NCBI RefSeq assembly: GCF_900155945.1
Contig: NZ_FTMN01000001.1
Location: 248,001 to 312,000 of the forward strand
DNA length: 64,000 nt
Direction: 5' to 3'
Origin: Marinobacterium stanieri
Lineage (GTDB): Bacteria; Pseudomonadota; Gammaproteobacteria; Pseudomonadales; Balneatricaceae
Below are positions 8,869-16,987 of the stretch, one piece after another. The notes beneath the pieces are model-generated. The model was not told where the DNA came from and ran no database searches. It saw only the letters and a program-made list of their open reading frames with translations. Within the stretch, counting starts at the first letter, position 1; each line of letters opens with the position of its first letter. The translations under genes and the position numbers were made by a program.

Positions 8869-10014
8869 TTATTCTTCTCCTGTAACATCAGGGCGGAAGC
8901 GTTCATTGCGCTCGCCGGTCACGGCGCCGCCCTGCTTGTAAATTCGTGGCACGCGGTCGGAAATGGAGCAAACGATCTCATACCCAATCGTGTCCAGATC
9001 ACGCGCGGCATCTTCAACCGTCAGGTTGTCGTTGATCAGGTCGACCTGGTCACCAATCTGCACCCGATCATCAATCTGCACCATGCACTGATCCATGCAG
9101 ATGCGTCCTACGATGGGATACTGCACACCGTTGATTTCAACCTGACGACCCTGGTGATAACGCAACCAGCCATCGGCATAGCCAATCGGCAGGGTGCCCA
9201 ATCGTACTTTCTCGCCCGCCACATAGGTCGCACCGTAACTGACGGCACTGCCGGCATCGATCTCCTTGATCTGGGTGATACGGCTATGCAGAGAAAACGC
9301 CTGTTTCAGCTCAAACGGCAGCTCAAATTCATGACTCGGCGGCAGGCCATACATGGAGATGCCGAGGCGCCCCGTGTTGGCCACCGACTGACGGCCGAAG
9401 CGCAGCAAGGCAGCACTGTTGGACAGATGGACATAGCGGAAATCGGCCAGATCGACCTGCGCAGTCAGGGCATCAAGCTGCTGCATCTGGGCATCATAGC
9501 CTGCGCGCGTCTGAGCATCGGCCGTGGCAAAGTGGGTGAAGAGACCAACCCTGTTGAGCTTCGGGTTGGTATCAATCAGCTGACAGGCCTTATGCACGCT
9601 GTCAGCATCCTTGAGGCCGATACGGTTCATGCCGGTATCAATTTTGAGGTGCAGGTTGGCAGGTACGCCATCGTAAGCCAGAATCGACTCAATCCAGTGC
9701 AGGTCATGCGCGGTGACATCGATGTTGGCCGCCGCCGCAACCGCCAGGTCTTCTGGACGGATGGCCCCCATTACCAGGATAGGCACATCCTTGATGGCAC
9801 GACGCAGGTGCAGCGCCTCATCCAGAAAGGCAACACTGAGCATATCCGCACCTGCATCCAGCGCCGCCCGGGCGACATTGATATCGCCATGACCATAGGC
9901 ATTGGCCTTCACCACCGCATAGAGGTGATCGAAGCCGGAATGCTGTTTGATTCTGCTGACGTTTTGCTGAATTCGATCGAGATCAACCTCGACCCAGGTA
10001 TCACGGTAATACAT
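8869..10014 (-). CDS. alr: Alanine racemase (PLP, fold type III)
   Basis: 381 residues. The N-terminal PLP lysine motif [10 protein letters not shown] puts the Schiff-base lysine at K36. The catalytic tyrosine lies in VSYGATY of the C-terminal beta domain, with [37 protein letters not shown] and [11 protein letters not shown] also present. It interconverts L- and D-alanine. As first gene of the seven-gene run it could feed Dat with D-Ala, or pull D-Ala from peptidoglycan turnover back to L-Ala. Broader amino-acid racemases share this fold, so activity on other amino acids is possible. It may not be the cell's only alanine racemase. Confidence 0.9.
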   Translation of the reverse strand: MYYRDTWVEVDLDRIQQNVSRIKQHSGFDHLYAVVKANAYGHGDINVARAALDAGADMLSVAFLDEALHLRRAIKDVPILVMGAIRPEDLAVAAAANIDVTAHDLHWIESILAYDGVPANLHLKIDTGMNRIGLKDADSVHKACQLIDTNPKLNRVGLFTHFATADAQTRAGYDAQMQQLDALTAQVDLADFRYVHLSNSAALLRFGRQSVANTGRLGISMYGLPPSHEFELPFELKQAFSLHSRITQIKEIDAGSAVSYGATYVAGEKVRLGTLPIGYADGWLRYHQGRQVEINGVQYPIVGRICMDQCMVQIDDRVQIGDQVDLINDNLTVEDAARDLDTIGYEIVCSISDRVPRIYKQGGAVTGERNERFRPDVTGEE

Positions 10015-10389
10015 CGTGCCGCACTCAAATTTTGTTTATATCAATTTTACCTTCAGCGGACCGCCCATACAGATTTAAATTTATGAATATAAACCCATGA
10101 TCAGCCATAATTTCTGTTTTGGTTAAAAAAACAGAAATAAAGACCAAACCTTTAAAAATGGCATATTTTTCGGCTTGTACCGCTTATCAGTCACTGCTGT
10201 TCACCTGGATTAGCCTAACCGCCTCGCCAACCGGTTCTTTATAAGCCCCAGCCTGACCCAGTTTAGCCACAAAACCTTAACCGCTCCGTCATCTGATTGT
10301 TGCCCCGCTGTAACCCGGCACACAGAAAATCTTCGCTCGAACACCAACCGCAACCTTGCGAAACACATTGAGCGCGCGAACGAAACCCG
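10015..10389. other. Divergent intergenic region between alr and deoR
   Basis: A 375-nt non-coding stretch, clearly AT-rich from about 10020 to 10170 and more GC-rich towards deoR. It must hold the start signals for the alr operon (minus) and the deoR-transporter operon (plus). On the minus strand a TATATT hexamer near 10090 is a possible alr -10, without a convincing -35. The only strong structure is the inverted repeat at 10111-10137, listed separately. I find no credible ORF or RNA gene. Confidence 0.6.
10111..10137. promoter_or_regulatory. Perfect 10-bp inverted repeat, candidate operator
   Basis: TTTCTGTTTT (10111-10120) and AAAACAGAAA (10128-10137) are exact reverse complements separated by 7 nt. 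The site is about 100 nt upstream of alr and 250 nt upstream of deoR, between divergent operons. It is AT-rich and is not placed as a terminator for either neighbour, so an operator is the better reading. Which protein binds it, the adjacent DeoR regulator or another, is not shown by the sequence. Confidence 0.5.
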
Positions 10390-11175
10390 ATGACACTATC
10401 CGAGCGACAAAACCATATTCTTGCACTGCTGGATAAAGCCGCAGGCAACCTGACCAGCACCGAGCTGACCCAGGCCTTCGGCGTATCCGTGCAAACCATT
10501 CGCAAGGATCTGAATGAGCTGAGCAACCTGGGTCTGGTACAACGGGTGCACGGTGGTATTACCCGCCCACGCCAGAACCGCAACCTGTCCTTCACCAATC
10601 GTCAGGTCATCAATCTGGAAGCGAAACAGGCCATTGCCAGGGCAGTGGCCGCACGTCTGCCCGAAGGGGCGTCCATCTTTCTGGGCAACGGTACTACGCC
10701 ACAGCAGGTTGCCCAGGCATTATTGGACCACCCCGGCCTTCAGGTGATCACCAACAACCTGGATGCCGCTCTGACCCTGTGTCAGAACCCCAATATCGAA
10801 ACCTTGCTGGCCGGCGGACGCATTCGCCCATCCGATCAGGACTTGATGGGTGAAGACACCACCCGTTTCATGCGCCGTTTTCAGGTCAATTTCGGCATCT
10901 TCGGCATCGGCGGCCTCAGCGCCAAAGGCGAGTTGATCGACTTCTCACCGGAAGAATCGCACCTGACCCGCGCCATTATCGATTGCAGCGATCAGCGCAT
11001 TCTGGTCACCGACAGCAGCAAGTATCTGCGCAGCGCCCCCGTCCGCACCGGCCACCTCAGTGAAATAGACCTGTTTATCACCGAAATGTTGCCCGAGCCG
11101 GTACAGGCTCTTCTTGCCGCTACCGACGCGGAAGTCGTGTGCGCATCCCCCCAGCAACAGGAGCCCGTAAAATGA
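10390..11175 (+). CDS. DeoR/GlpR-family transcriptional repressor
   Basis: 261 residues. An N-terminal winged HTH (ERQNHILALLDKAAG, then VSVQTIRKDLNELSNLGLV and QRVHGG) is followed by a DeoR sensor domain of the isomerase-like fold: IFLGNGTTPQQVAQALL, VITNNLDAALTL, LLAGGRIRPSDQDLMG, GIFGIGGLSAKGELIDFS and ILVTDSSKYLRSAPVR. Such domains usually bind a phosphorylated sugar or polyol. Its stop overlaps the ABC ATPase start as ATGA (11172-11175), so it is the first gene of the transporter operon and probably represses it. A link to the divergent alr operon is possible but unproven. Confidence 0.9.
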   Translation: MTLSERQNHILALLDKAAGNLTSTELTQAFGVSVQTIRKDLNELSNLGLVQRVHGGITRPRQNRNLSFTNRQVINLEAKQAIARAVAARLPEGASIFLGNGTTPQQVAQALLDHPGLQVITNNLDAALTLCQNPNIETLLAGGRIRPSDQDLMGEDTTRFMRRFQVNFGIFGIGGLSAKGELIDFSPEESHLTRAIIDCSDQRILVTDSSKYLRSAPVRTGHLSEIDLFITEMLPEPVQALLAATDAEVVCASPQQQEPVK

Positions 11176-12215
11176 GCCAGCTTGAAGTTAAAGGATTGAA
11201 TAAACACTGGGGCGATGCCCGGGCTGTCAATGATGTCAGCTTTACCATCGAGCCCGGTGAGTTCGTGGCCCTGCTGGGGCCATCCGGCTGTGGTAAATCC
11301 ACCACTCTGAAAATGATCGCTGGACTGGAAGAGCCAACGTCCGGCTCCATCCACCTGAATGGACGGGATCTTACCCACCTGCCACCGGGCAAGCGTGGCC
11401 TGGCCATGGTGTTCCAGTCTTACGCCCTCTTCCCGCACCTGAGCGTGGCCGAAAACATTGTATTCGGCCTCAGGGCACGACGTGTTGCCATTGAAGAGCA
11501 GAACCGCCGGCTGCGTCAGGTCACCGAGCTGGTCGACCTGGGTGCACAACTGCACAAGAAACCGGGCCAGCTTTCCGGTGGTCAGTGCCAGCGAGTTGCA
11601 TTGGCGCGCGCCGTTGTCGCCGAAGCACCGCTTTGCCTGATGGATGAACCTCTTTCCAACCTGGATGCCAAGCTTCGCAACGAGATGCGCGCGGAGCTGC
11701 GGTCGCTGCAACAGCGCCTGGGTATGACCGTGCTCTATGTCACCCACGATCAGGTGGAAGCGATGAGCATGGCCGACCGTATTTTGCTGCTTAATGAGGG
11801 CAAAGTCGTCCAGAACGGCACGCCCGAAACACTGTATGGCGCACCGGAGAGTACTTTCGTCGCCCGCTTCATCGGCAACCCGCCCATGAATCTCATGCAG
11901 AAGGATGCGCAGCATCTTGGCGTGCGCCCGGAACATGTCAGGGTCGACCCAAAAGGCGTCCCGGCTCACGTCATGCACTGTGACTATCATGGCGCCGATA
12001 CCATTATTGATGCGGTGCTGCCGCACCTGAATCAGCAAACCATCAAATTGCGTTTGCCCGGTCACCAGCAGCTGCCCCAGGGCCGAGAGCTGGGTCTGAG
12101 CTGGGACCGCCACCACGAGCACCACTTCTGCCTGCAGAGCGGGCAGCGACTCAACCCTGTTTTTGCATCACCCACTCTAACCCCCGATGAGACGGAAACA
12201 CACCATGTTGCATAA
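11172..12215 (+). CDS. ABC transporter ATP-binding protein, UgpC/MalK type
   Basis: 347 residues from the ATG at 11172, coupled to the DeoR stop. It has Walker A GPSGCGKSTT, Q-loop MVFQSYALFP, signature LSGGQCQR (usually LSGGQRQR or LSGGQQQR, so the Cys is a small oddity), Walker B LCLMDEPLSNLD and H-loop YVTHDQVEA. A TOBE-like C-terminal region (about 240-335) is typical of carbohydrate importer ATPases that serve UgpAE or MalFG permeases. The C-terminus is His-rich (WDRHHEHHF). It energises import by the binding protein and two permeases that follow. Confidence 0.93.
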   Translation: MSQLEVKGLNKHWGDARAVNDVSFTIEPGEFVALLGPSGCGKSTTLKMIAGLEEPTSGSIHLNGRDLTHLPPGKRGLAMVFQSYALFPHLSVAENIVFGLRARRVAIEEQNRRLRQVTELVDLGAQLHKKPGQLSGGQCQRVALARAVVAEAPLCLMDEPLSNLDAKLRNEMRAELRSLQQRLGMTVLYVTHDQVEAMSMADRILLLNEGKVVQNGTPETLYGAPESTFVARFIGNPPMNLMQKDAQHLGVRPEHVRVDPKGVPAHVMHCDYHGADTIIDAVLPHLNQQTIKLRLPGHQQLPQGRELGLSWDRHHEHHFCLQSGQRLNPVFASPTLTPDETETHHVA

Positions 12216-13482
12216 AGGAAAGCACCTGCTGGCAATCGGCCTGACTTCACTGGCTGCGACAGCCGCTCAGGCCAAGACTGAACTGACCATGTACTACCCG
12301 GTATCGGTTGGCGGCCCGCTGACCAAGGTTGTAGACGGCATGATCGACCAGTTCGAAAAGCAGAACCCGGAGATTGATGTCAGCGCCATTTACGCCGGCA
12401 ACTATAACGATGCCCGCGTCAAAGCCCTGGCCGCGTTGAAGGGTGGCCAGTCGACCCAGCTGTCCGTTATGGCCGCTATCGACGTGCATGAACTCAAGGA
12501 CCTTGACGCCATTGTCGCCTTTGACGACATCGTGGAAACCGATGAAGAGCGCCAGTGGCTGAACAGCTTCTACCCGGCGCTGATGGAGAACAGCCAGGTA
12601 GACGGCACCACCTACGGTATTCCGTTCCAGCGCTCCACCATTGTCATGTATTACAACAAGGATGCTTTCCGCGATGCGGGGCTGGACCCGGAACAGCCAC
12701 CGCGCAGCTGGGACGAACTGGTCAGCATGGGCCAGAAGCTGGTGAAGAAAGACAGTAACGGTCAGGTTGAGCGCTGGGGTGCCATGATCCCTTCAACCGG
12801 CTACCCCTACTGGATGTTTGGCGCACTGGCCAAACAGAACGGTGAGGTACTGATGAACAGCGCCGGTAACGAGACCTACTTCAACAAGCCCGGCACTGTT
12901 GAAGCCCTGCAATACTGGAGCGACCTGGGCAGCAAGTACAAAATCATGCCGCAAGGCACCATCGAGTGGGGCACCCTGCGTCAAAACTTCCTGGAGCAGA
13001 AAACCGCCATCATGTGGCACTCCACCGGCAACCTGACCGCCGTGAAAAAGAACGCCGACTTCGACTTTGGCGTCGCCATGATGCCGGCACACCAGCAGCT
13101 GGGCTCACCGACAGGCGGTGGCAACTTCTACATCTTCAAGGAGTCCACTCAGGAAGAGCGCCGTGCGGCCATGAAACTGGTGCGTTTCATGACCTCCCCC
13201 GAGCAGGCAGCCAACTGGAGTATCGCGACCGGCTACATGGGTGTTAGCCCGGCTGCATATGAAACGCCAGAACTGAAAGCGTACGTTAAATCCTTCCCGC
13301 CGGCGGCCGTGGCTCGCGACCAGCTGGAATACGCCACAGCTGAGCTGGCAACTCACCAGGCCGGACGCGTGCGCAAGCTGCTGGACGATGCCATCCAGTC
13401 AGTGCTGAACGGTCAGGCCGAGCCCAAGGCCGCACTGGATGCTGCCCAGAACCAGGCCAAGCGCATTCTGTCTCGCTACTGA
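12205..13482 (+). CDS. ABC transporter substrate-binding protein, UgpB-like
   Basis: 425 residues from the ATG at 12205, overlapping the ATPase gene by 11 nt. A Sec signal peptide is clear (KGKHLLAIGLTSLAATAAQA, probable cut after AQA). The mature protein has family 1 solute-binding features: LTMYYPVSVGGPLTKVVDGM, YGIPFQRSTIVMYYNKDAFR, WGAMIPSTGYPYWMFGALAK, MWHSTGNLTAVKK and GVAMMPAHQQLGSPTGGGNF. It most resembles glycerol-3-phosphate-type UgpB proteins, but the ligand cannot be read. The phosphoesterases downstream suggest a phosphorylated compound. Confidence 0.9.
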   Translation: MLHKGKHLLAIGLTSLAATAAQAKTELTMYYPVSVGGPLTKVVDGMIDQFEKQNPEIDVSAIYAGNYNDARVKALAALKGGQSTQLSVMAAIDVHELKDLDAIVAFDDIVETDEERQWLNSFYPALMENSQVDGTTYGIPFQRSTIVMYYNKDAFRDAGLDPEQPPRSWDELVSMGQKLVKKDSNGQVERWGAMIPSTGYPYWMFGALAKQNGEVLMNSAGNETYFNKPGTVEALQYWSDLGSKYKIMPQGTIEWGTLRQNFLEQKTAIMWHSTGNLTAVKKNADFDFGVAMMPAHQQLGSPTGGGNFYIFKESTQEERRAAMKLVRFMTSPEQAANWSIATGYMGVSPAAYETPELKAYVKSFPPAAVARDQLEYATAELATHQAGRVRKLLDDAIQSVLNGQAEPKAALDAAQNQAKRILSRY

Positions 13483-13501
13483 TCCACTTGTCCGTGATCA
13501 A

Positions 13502-13529
13502 CCCACCCGGCCTATCAGTGTCGGGTGGG
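13502..13529 (+). other. Intercistronic hairpin after binding-protein gene
   Basis: CCCACCCG (13502-13509) and CGGGTGGG (13522-13529) form an 8-bp stem in the 75-nt gap between the binding-protein and permease genes. There is no U-tract. Stems at this place in binding-protein operons commonly protect the upstream mRNA or attenuate read-through, raising the binding protein over the permeases; that role is inferred here. Confidence 0.5.
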
Positions 13530-13557
13530 GTTGTCCGGCCTACTTCAAGGCAATTCG

Positions 13558-14430
13558 ATGAACCGACTTTCATGGCTACATGCTTGGCTGATGCTGCTCC
13601 CTGCCCTGGCCATGCTACTGGCATTTACCCATATCCCGACGCTGACAACCGTCTGGCATTCGCTGTTCTTCCCTGAGCGCGGTGGCGCACCGGCCGAGTT
13701 TGCAGGGCTGGATAACTACCGCATGATGCTGGACGACACGGTCTTCTGGCAGGCCCTGAGTAACAACCTCTGGTATGCCCTGGGCACAGTACCTACCTCG
13801 ATCGCGCTGGCATTGGCCATGGCCCTGTGGGTCAACAGCAAGATCAGCGGCCGTACCGCCCTGCGTCTGGCGTACTTCACCCCCACCATGCTGCCGATGA
13901 TCGCCGTCGCCAACATCTGGCTGTTTTTTTACAGCCCCGAGATCGGGCTTTTCAACAAGGTATTGGCGCTGTTCGGCCACCCCGGTATCAACTGGCTGGG
14001 TGACAGCGATTGGGCACTGCCAAGTCTGATGCTGATGACCGTGTGGAAAGAAGCCGGGTTCTTCATGATTTTCTATCTGGCCGCTCTGCAAAGCCTGAGC
14101 CGAGACCTCTACGATGCCGCCGCACTGGAAGGCGCCGGACGCTGGCACACCTTCCGCCGACTGACCTGGCCACTGCTGATGCCAACCACCCTGTTTGTGC
14201 TGGTCAACGCCATCCTCAACGCTTTCAAGCTGGTAGACCATCTGTTCATTTTGACCAAGGGCGGCCCCAACAACGCCAGCAACCTGCTGCTCTACTACAT
14301 CTACGAAAACGCCTTCAGTTTCTTCGACAGCAACTACGCCGCCACCCTGACCGTGGTAATGCTGGCTCTGCTGATTCTGCTGGCACTTTTGCAATTTGGC
14401 GTACTCGAGCGCCGCATTCACTACCGCTGA
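13558..14430 (+). CDS. ABC transporter permease, UgpA/MalF type
   Basis: About 290 residues from the ATG at 13558 (AAGG 8 nt upstream; a longer in-frame reading to 13525 runs into the intercistronic hairpin region). Six hydrophobic segments are seen, the first WLMLLPALAMLLAFTHIP. The cytoplasmic EAA loop that docks on the ATPase is LYDAAALEGAGRWHTFRRLT. It is followed by LVDHLFILTKGGPNNAS, typical of carbohydrate/polyol permeases. It forms the membrane channel with the next gene product. Confidence 0.92.
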   Translation: MNRLSWLHAWLMLLPALAMLLAFTHIPTLTTVWHSLFFPERGGAPAEFAGLDNYRMMLDDTVFWQALSNNLWYALGTVPTSIALALAMALWVNSKISGRTALRLAYFTPTMLPMIAVANIWLFFYSPEIGLFNKVLALFGHPGINWLGDSDWALPSLMLMTVWKEAGFFMIFYLAALQSLSRDLYDAAALEGAGRWHTFRRLTWPLLMPTTLFVLVNAILNAFKLVDHLFILTKGGPNNASNLLLYYIYENAFSFFDSNYAATLTVVMLALLILLALLQFGVLERRIHYR

Positions 14431-14439
14431 GACTGCAAC

Positions 14440-15252
14440 ATGATGACGCGATTCAACACCTGGCTTTCGACTTCAGCCGCCTGGCTGCTGGGCCTGCTGT
14501 GGATACTGCCCTTGCTGTACGCTTTTTGGGCAGCTACTCACCCGGCAGAATATGCCACCCGATTTGATCTCTTTGCACCTCTGACTACCGAACACTTTGT
14601 CACCGCATGGAACCAGGCACCGTTCATGCGCTACATGCTGAACACGGTGATCATTACCGGGCTGATCCTCTTCTTCCAGCTGATCCTCTGCACACTTGCA
14701 GGCTACGCCCTGGCCCGCATGCAGTTTCGCGGCCGAGGACTGGTGTTTGCACTGGTACTGCTGCAGTTGATGGTGATGCCGGAAATACTCATCGTGGAAA
14801 ACTACCGCACCCTGGCCGGGCTTGACCTGATCGACACCCATATCGGTGTCGGCCTGCCCTATATGGCCAGTGCCTTTGGCATTTTCCTGTTGCGCCAAAC
14901 ATTCAAGGGCGTGCCTCAGGAGCTGGAAGACGCTGCAAGATTGGAAGGCTGCTCAAGGCTGGGTGTGCTCTGGAAGGTCTATGTCCCCCTGGCCAAACCC
15001 ACCTACCTGGCCTACGGACTGGTTTCGATCAGCCACCACTGGAACAACTTCCTCTGGCCACTGGTCGTCACCAATACCGAGAGCAGCCGCCCCCTCACTG
15101 TCGGCATGGCCATTTTTGGTGCCCCCGAGTCCGGCGTTGACTGGCCGGTGATTTGTGCCGGCACCCTGATAGCCATCGGCCCCTTGCTGGCGGTGTTTCT
15201 GCTATTCCAGCGCCGTTTCGTTCAATCCTTTATGCACGCGGGGCTTAAGTAA
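14440..15252 (+). CDS. ABC transporter permease, UgpE/MalG type
   Basis: 270 residues, starting 9 nt after the partner permease. It has six membrane segments and the EAA loop LEDAARLEGCSRLGVLWKVY, then SISHHWNNFLWPLVV as in UgpE/MalG proteins. The stop overlaps the next start by one base (TAATG), so the downstream phosphoesterase is translated from the same message. With the preceding genes it completes an importer: one binding protein, two permeases, one ATPase. Confidence 0.93.
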   Translation: MMTRFNTWLSTSAAWLLGLLWILPLLYAFWAATHPAEYATRFDLFAPLTTEHFVTAWNQAPFMRYMLNTVIITGLILFFQLILCTLAGYALARMQFRGRGLVFALVLLQLMVMPEILIVENYRTLAGLDLIDTHIGVGLPYMASAFGIFLLRQTFKGVPQELEDAARLEGCSRLGVLWKVYVPLAKPTYLAYGLVSISHHWNNFLWPLVVTNTESSRPLTVGMAIFGAPESGVDWPVICAGTLIAIGPLLAVFLLFQRRFVQSFMHAGLK

Positions 15253-16097
15253 TGTCCAATTCACTGCGTATTCTCAGCTGGAACATCCAGAACGGCAAAG
15301 GCTGCGATGGCCTGGTCGACCTGGATCGAACCATCGCATATATCAAGGCTCAGGCACCATTGGACCTGATCTGCCTGCAGGAGGTCGCGCGCTTTTTTCC
15401 CGACTATACAACGCCTGATCATCCGGACCAGCTCAATGCACTGGCCCAGGCCTTTCCGGACCATACGCCCGTATGGGGCGCCGCACTCAGCTGGCCGGGA
15501 AGCAACGGAGAACAGCGGCAGGAGTTCGGCAACCTGACACTGACTCGGCTGCCGCTGCTGGATCGGCGGGTACACTGCCTGCCGGGCGCTGTTGCCGGTG
15601 GCAATGCCAACGCCTGGCGTACGCCCCGTTGCGTAGTAGAAACTCTGGTCGAAACAGATACAGGCCCGTTGCGCGTTCTCAATACCCACCTGGCTTATCA
15701 CGACGATGAGGAACGACGCCAGCAACTGAGATACCTGGATGCAATCCAGCAGGCGGCCTTGAGGCAGTATCAACACCGCTGCGGCTCTGCCCCCGGCATC
15801 TTTGCTCAGCCCTGGGCAACCGACCATACAGTCCTTTGCGGTGACCTGAACATGGATAGCCGACACGACGAATACCACGCGTTCACCAGGCTGGGCTGGC
15901 AGGATGCCGCCACAGCCTTTGGCGATGCTCAGCTTCGTCAGCCCACCTGCGGTATCCATGACCGAGACCAGTGGCCCGATGGCCCGCATTGCCGAGACTA
16001 TTTCTGGCTGCAGCAGGTGCAGGCAACTGCCCTTGATGTGGACACCACCACGCCCCTATCCGACCACCAGCCTCTGGTGCTGACTTTGGAACACTAA
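15252..16097 (+). CDS. Endonuclease/exonuclease/phosphatase (EEP) family phosphodiesterase
   Basis: 281 residues with no signal peptide, so probably cytoplasmic. EEP catalytic motifs are in order: SWNIQNGKG (metal/phosphate Asn), DLICLQEVAR (metal Glu), VLNTHLAYHDDE, VLCGDLNMDS (GDxN) and PLSDHQPLV (general base His of the SDHxP motif). It is translationally coupled to the permease gene (TAATG). Position suggests it cleaves a phosphodiester brought in by the importer, the role a glycerophosphodiester phosphodiesterase plays in standard ugp operons. A metal-dependent phosphoesterase is certain from the motifs; the substrate is inference. Confidence 0.82.
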   Translation: MSNSLRILSWNIQNGKGCDGLVDLDRTIAYIKAQAPLDLICLQEVARFFPDYTTPDHPDQLNALAQAFPDHTPVWGAALSWPGSNGEQRQEFGNLTLTRLPLLDRRVHCLPGAVAGGNANAWRTPRCVVETLVETDTGPLRVLNTHLAYHDDEERRQQLRYLDAIQQAALRQYQHRCGSAPGIFAQPWATDHTVLCGDLNMDSRHDEYHAFTRLGWQDAATAFGDAQLRQPTCGIHDRDQWPDGPHCRDYFWLQQVQATALDVDTTTPLSDHQPLVLTLEH

Positions 16098-16098
16098 G

Positions 16099-16896
16099 AT
16101 GACATCAATGCCCCCTCTGCCCTTGCCAGACCAGCTGGAACACCCCGTTCGTTACCTCTTTACTGATGTAGATGACACCCTGACCTGGGAAGGCCGCCTG
16201 CCACCCGCCACCTTTGCCGCTCTGGACCGTTTGCAGCAGGCCGGTATAGATGTCATCCCGGTAACCGGCGCCTGTGCCGGCTGGTGTGACTGTATCGTCC
16301 GCACCTGGCCAGTCACCGCCGTGATTGGCGAAAACGGTGCCTTCTGGATGCAACGAGACGAACAGGGCCAGATCCAGCGTCACTACCGACAGACCTCTGA
16401 GGAAAGAAGCCGGAATTTCGGCCTGCTGCAACAACTGCAAACGGAATTGGCTCAACAGCACGATTTTGCCCGCCCCACTGATGATCAGCCCTACCGTGAA
16501 ACCGATATCGCCTTTGATATTGGCCAGCAATGGCAAGCGTCGCCCGAGCAGCAGTACACACTACTTAATCTGCTGCAACAGGCAGGCGTGCAGGCACGGC
16601 TTAGCTCCATCCATATCAATGCCTGGCTTGGTGACTACGACAAGGCAAGCTCAGCACGGGCATGGCTGGCTCAGGAAGCCCAGCGCACAGGCTTTGCCAT
16701 CAGCGACAATGAAGTTGCGTTTATCGGCGATTCGGGCAACGACGCTGCCATGTTCGAGCAGTTCAATAACACCGTTGGGGTCGCCAATATCCACCGTTTC
16801 CTCGACAGCCTGCCTCAGCCTCCCCGCTTTATAACCACCCGTAATGGGGGATATGGTTTTGTTGAGCTGGCCGAGCGGCTACTGCAAAACAGTTAA
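16099..16896 (+). CDS. HAD-superfamily phosphatase (subfamily IIB)
   Basis: 265 residues, starting 1 nt after the EEP stop. Motif I is FTDVDDTLT (nucleophile Asp and DxD), motif II lies near VIPVTGACAG, and motif III/IV is FIGDSGNDAAMF. A Cof-type C2B cap sits between. It resembles mannosyl-3-phosphoglycerate-phosphatase-like HADs (VTGACAGWCD, ENGAFW). It removes phosphate from a small organic ester. As last gene of the importer operon it may act after the EEP enzyme, freeing phosphate and a carbon skeleton. The substrate is unknown. Confidence 0.85.
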   Translation: MTSMPPLPLPDQLEHPVRYLFTDVDDTLTWEGRLPPATFAALDRLQQAGIDVIPVTGACAGWCDCIVRTWPVTAVIGENGAFWMQRDEQGQIQRHYRQTSEERSRNFGLLQQLQTELAQQHDFARPTDDQPYRETDIAFDIGQQWQASPEQQYTLLNLLQQAGVQARLSSIHINAWLGDYDKASSARAWLAQEAQRTGFAISDNEVAFIGDSGNDAAMFEQFNNTVGVANIHRFLDSLPQPPRFITTRNGGYGFVELAERLLQNS

Positions 16897-16946
16897 GGTG
16901 CCGAAACTCTCTGCCTGGCAAGGACGTTTTCGGGGCGAGGATTGTT

Positions 16947-16952
16947 TATAAT
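16947..16952 (+). promoter_or_regulatory. Possible -10 element for yejK
   Basis: A perfect TATAAT lies 36 nt before the yejK start, in the 91-nt gap after the HAD gene. No good TTGACA-like hexamer is found 16-18 nt upstream, so the promoter call rests on the -10 and its position alone. Confidence 0.35.
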
Positions 16953-16987
16953 CCCCGTCCCGTTCACATCCTGCAGGGAGTCCGACC

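Noticed and set aside
8776-10086. 436-codon open frame on the plus strand opposite alr
   Set aside because: Antisense to a complete alanine racemase with all catalytic motifs; no independent coding evidence.
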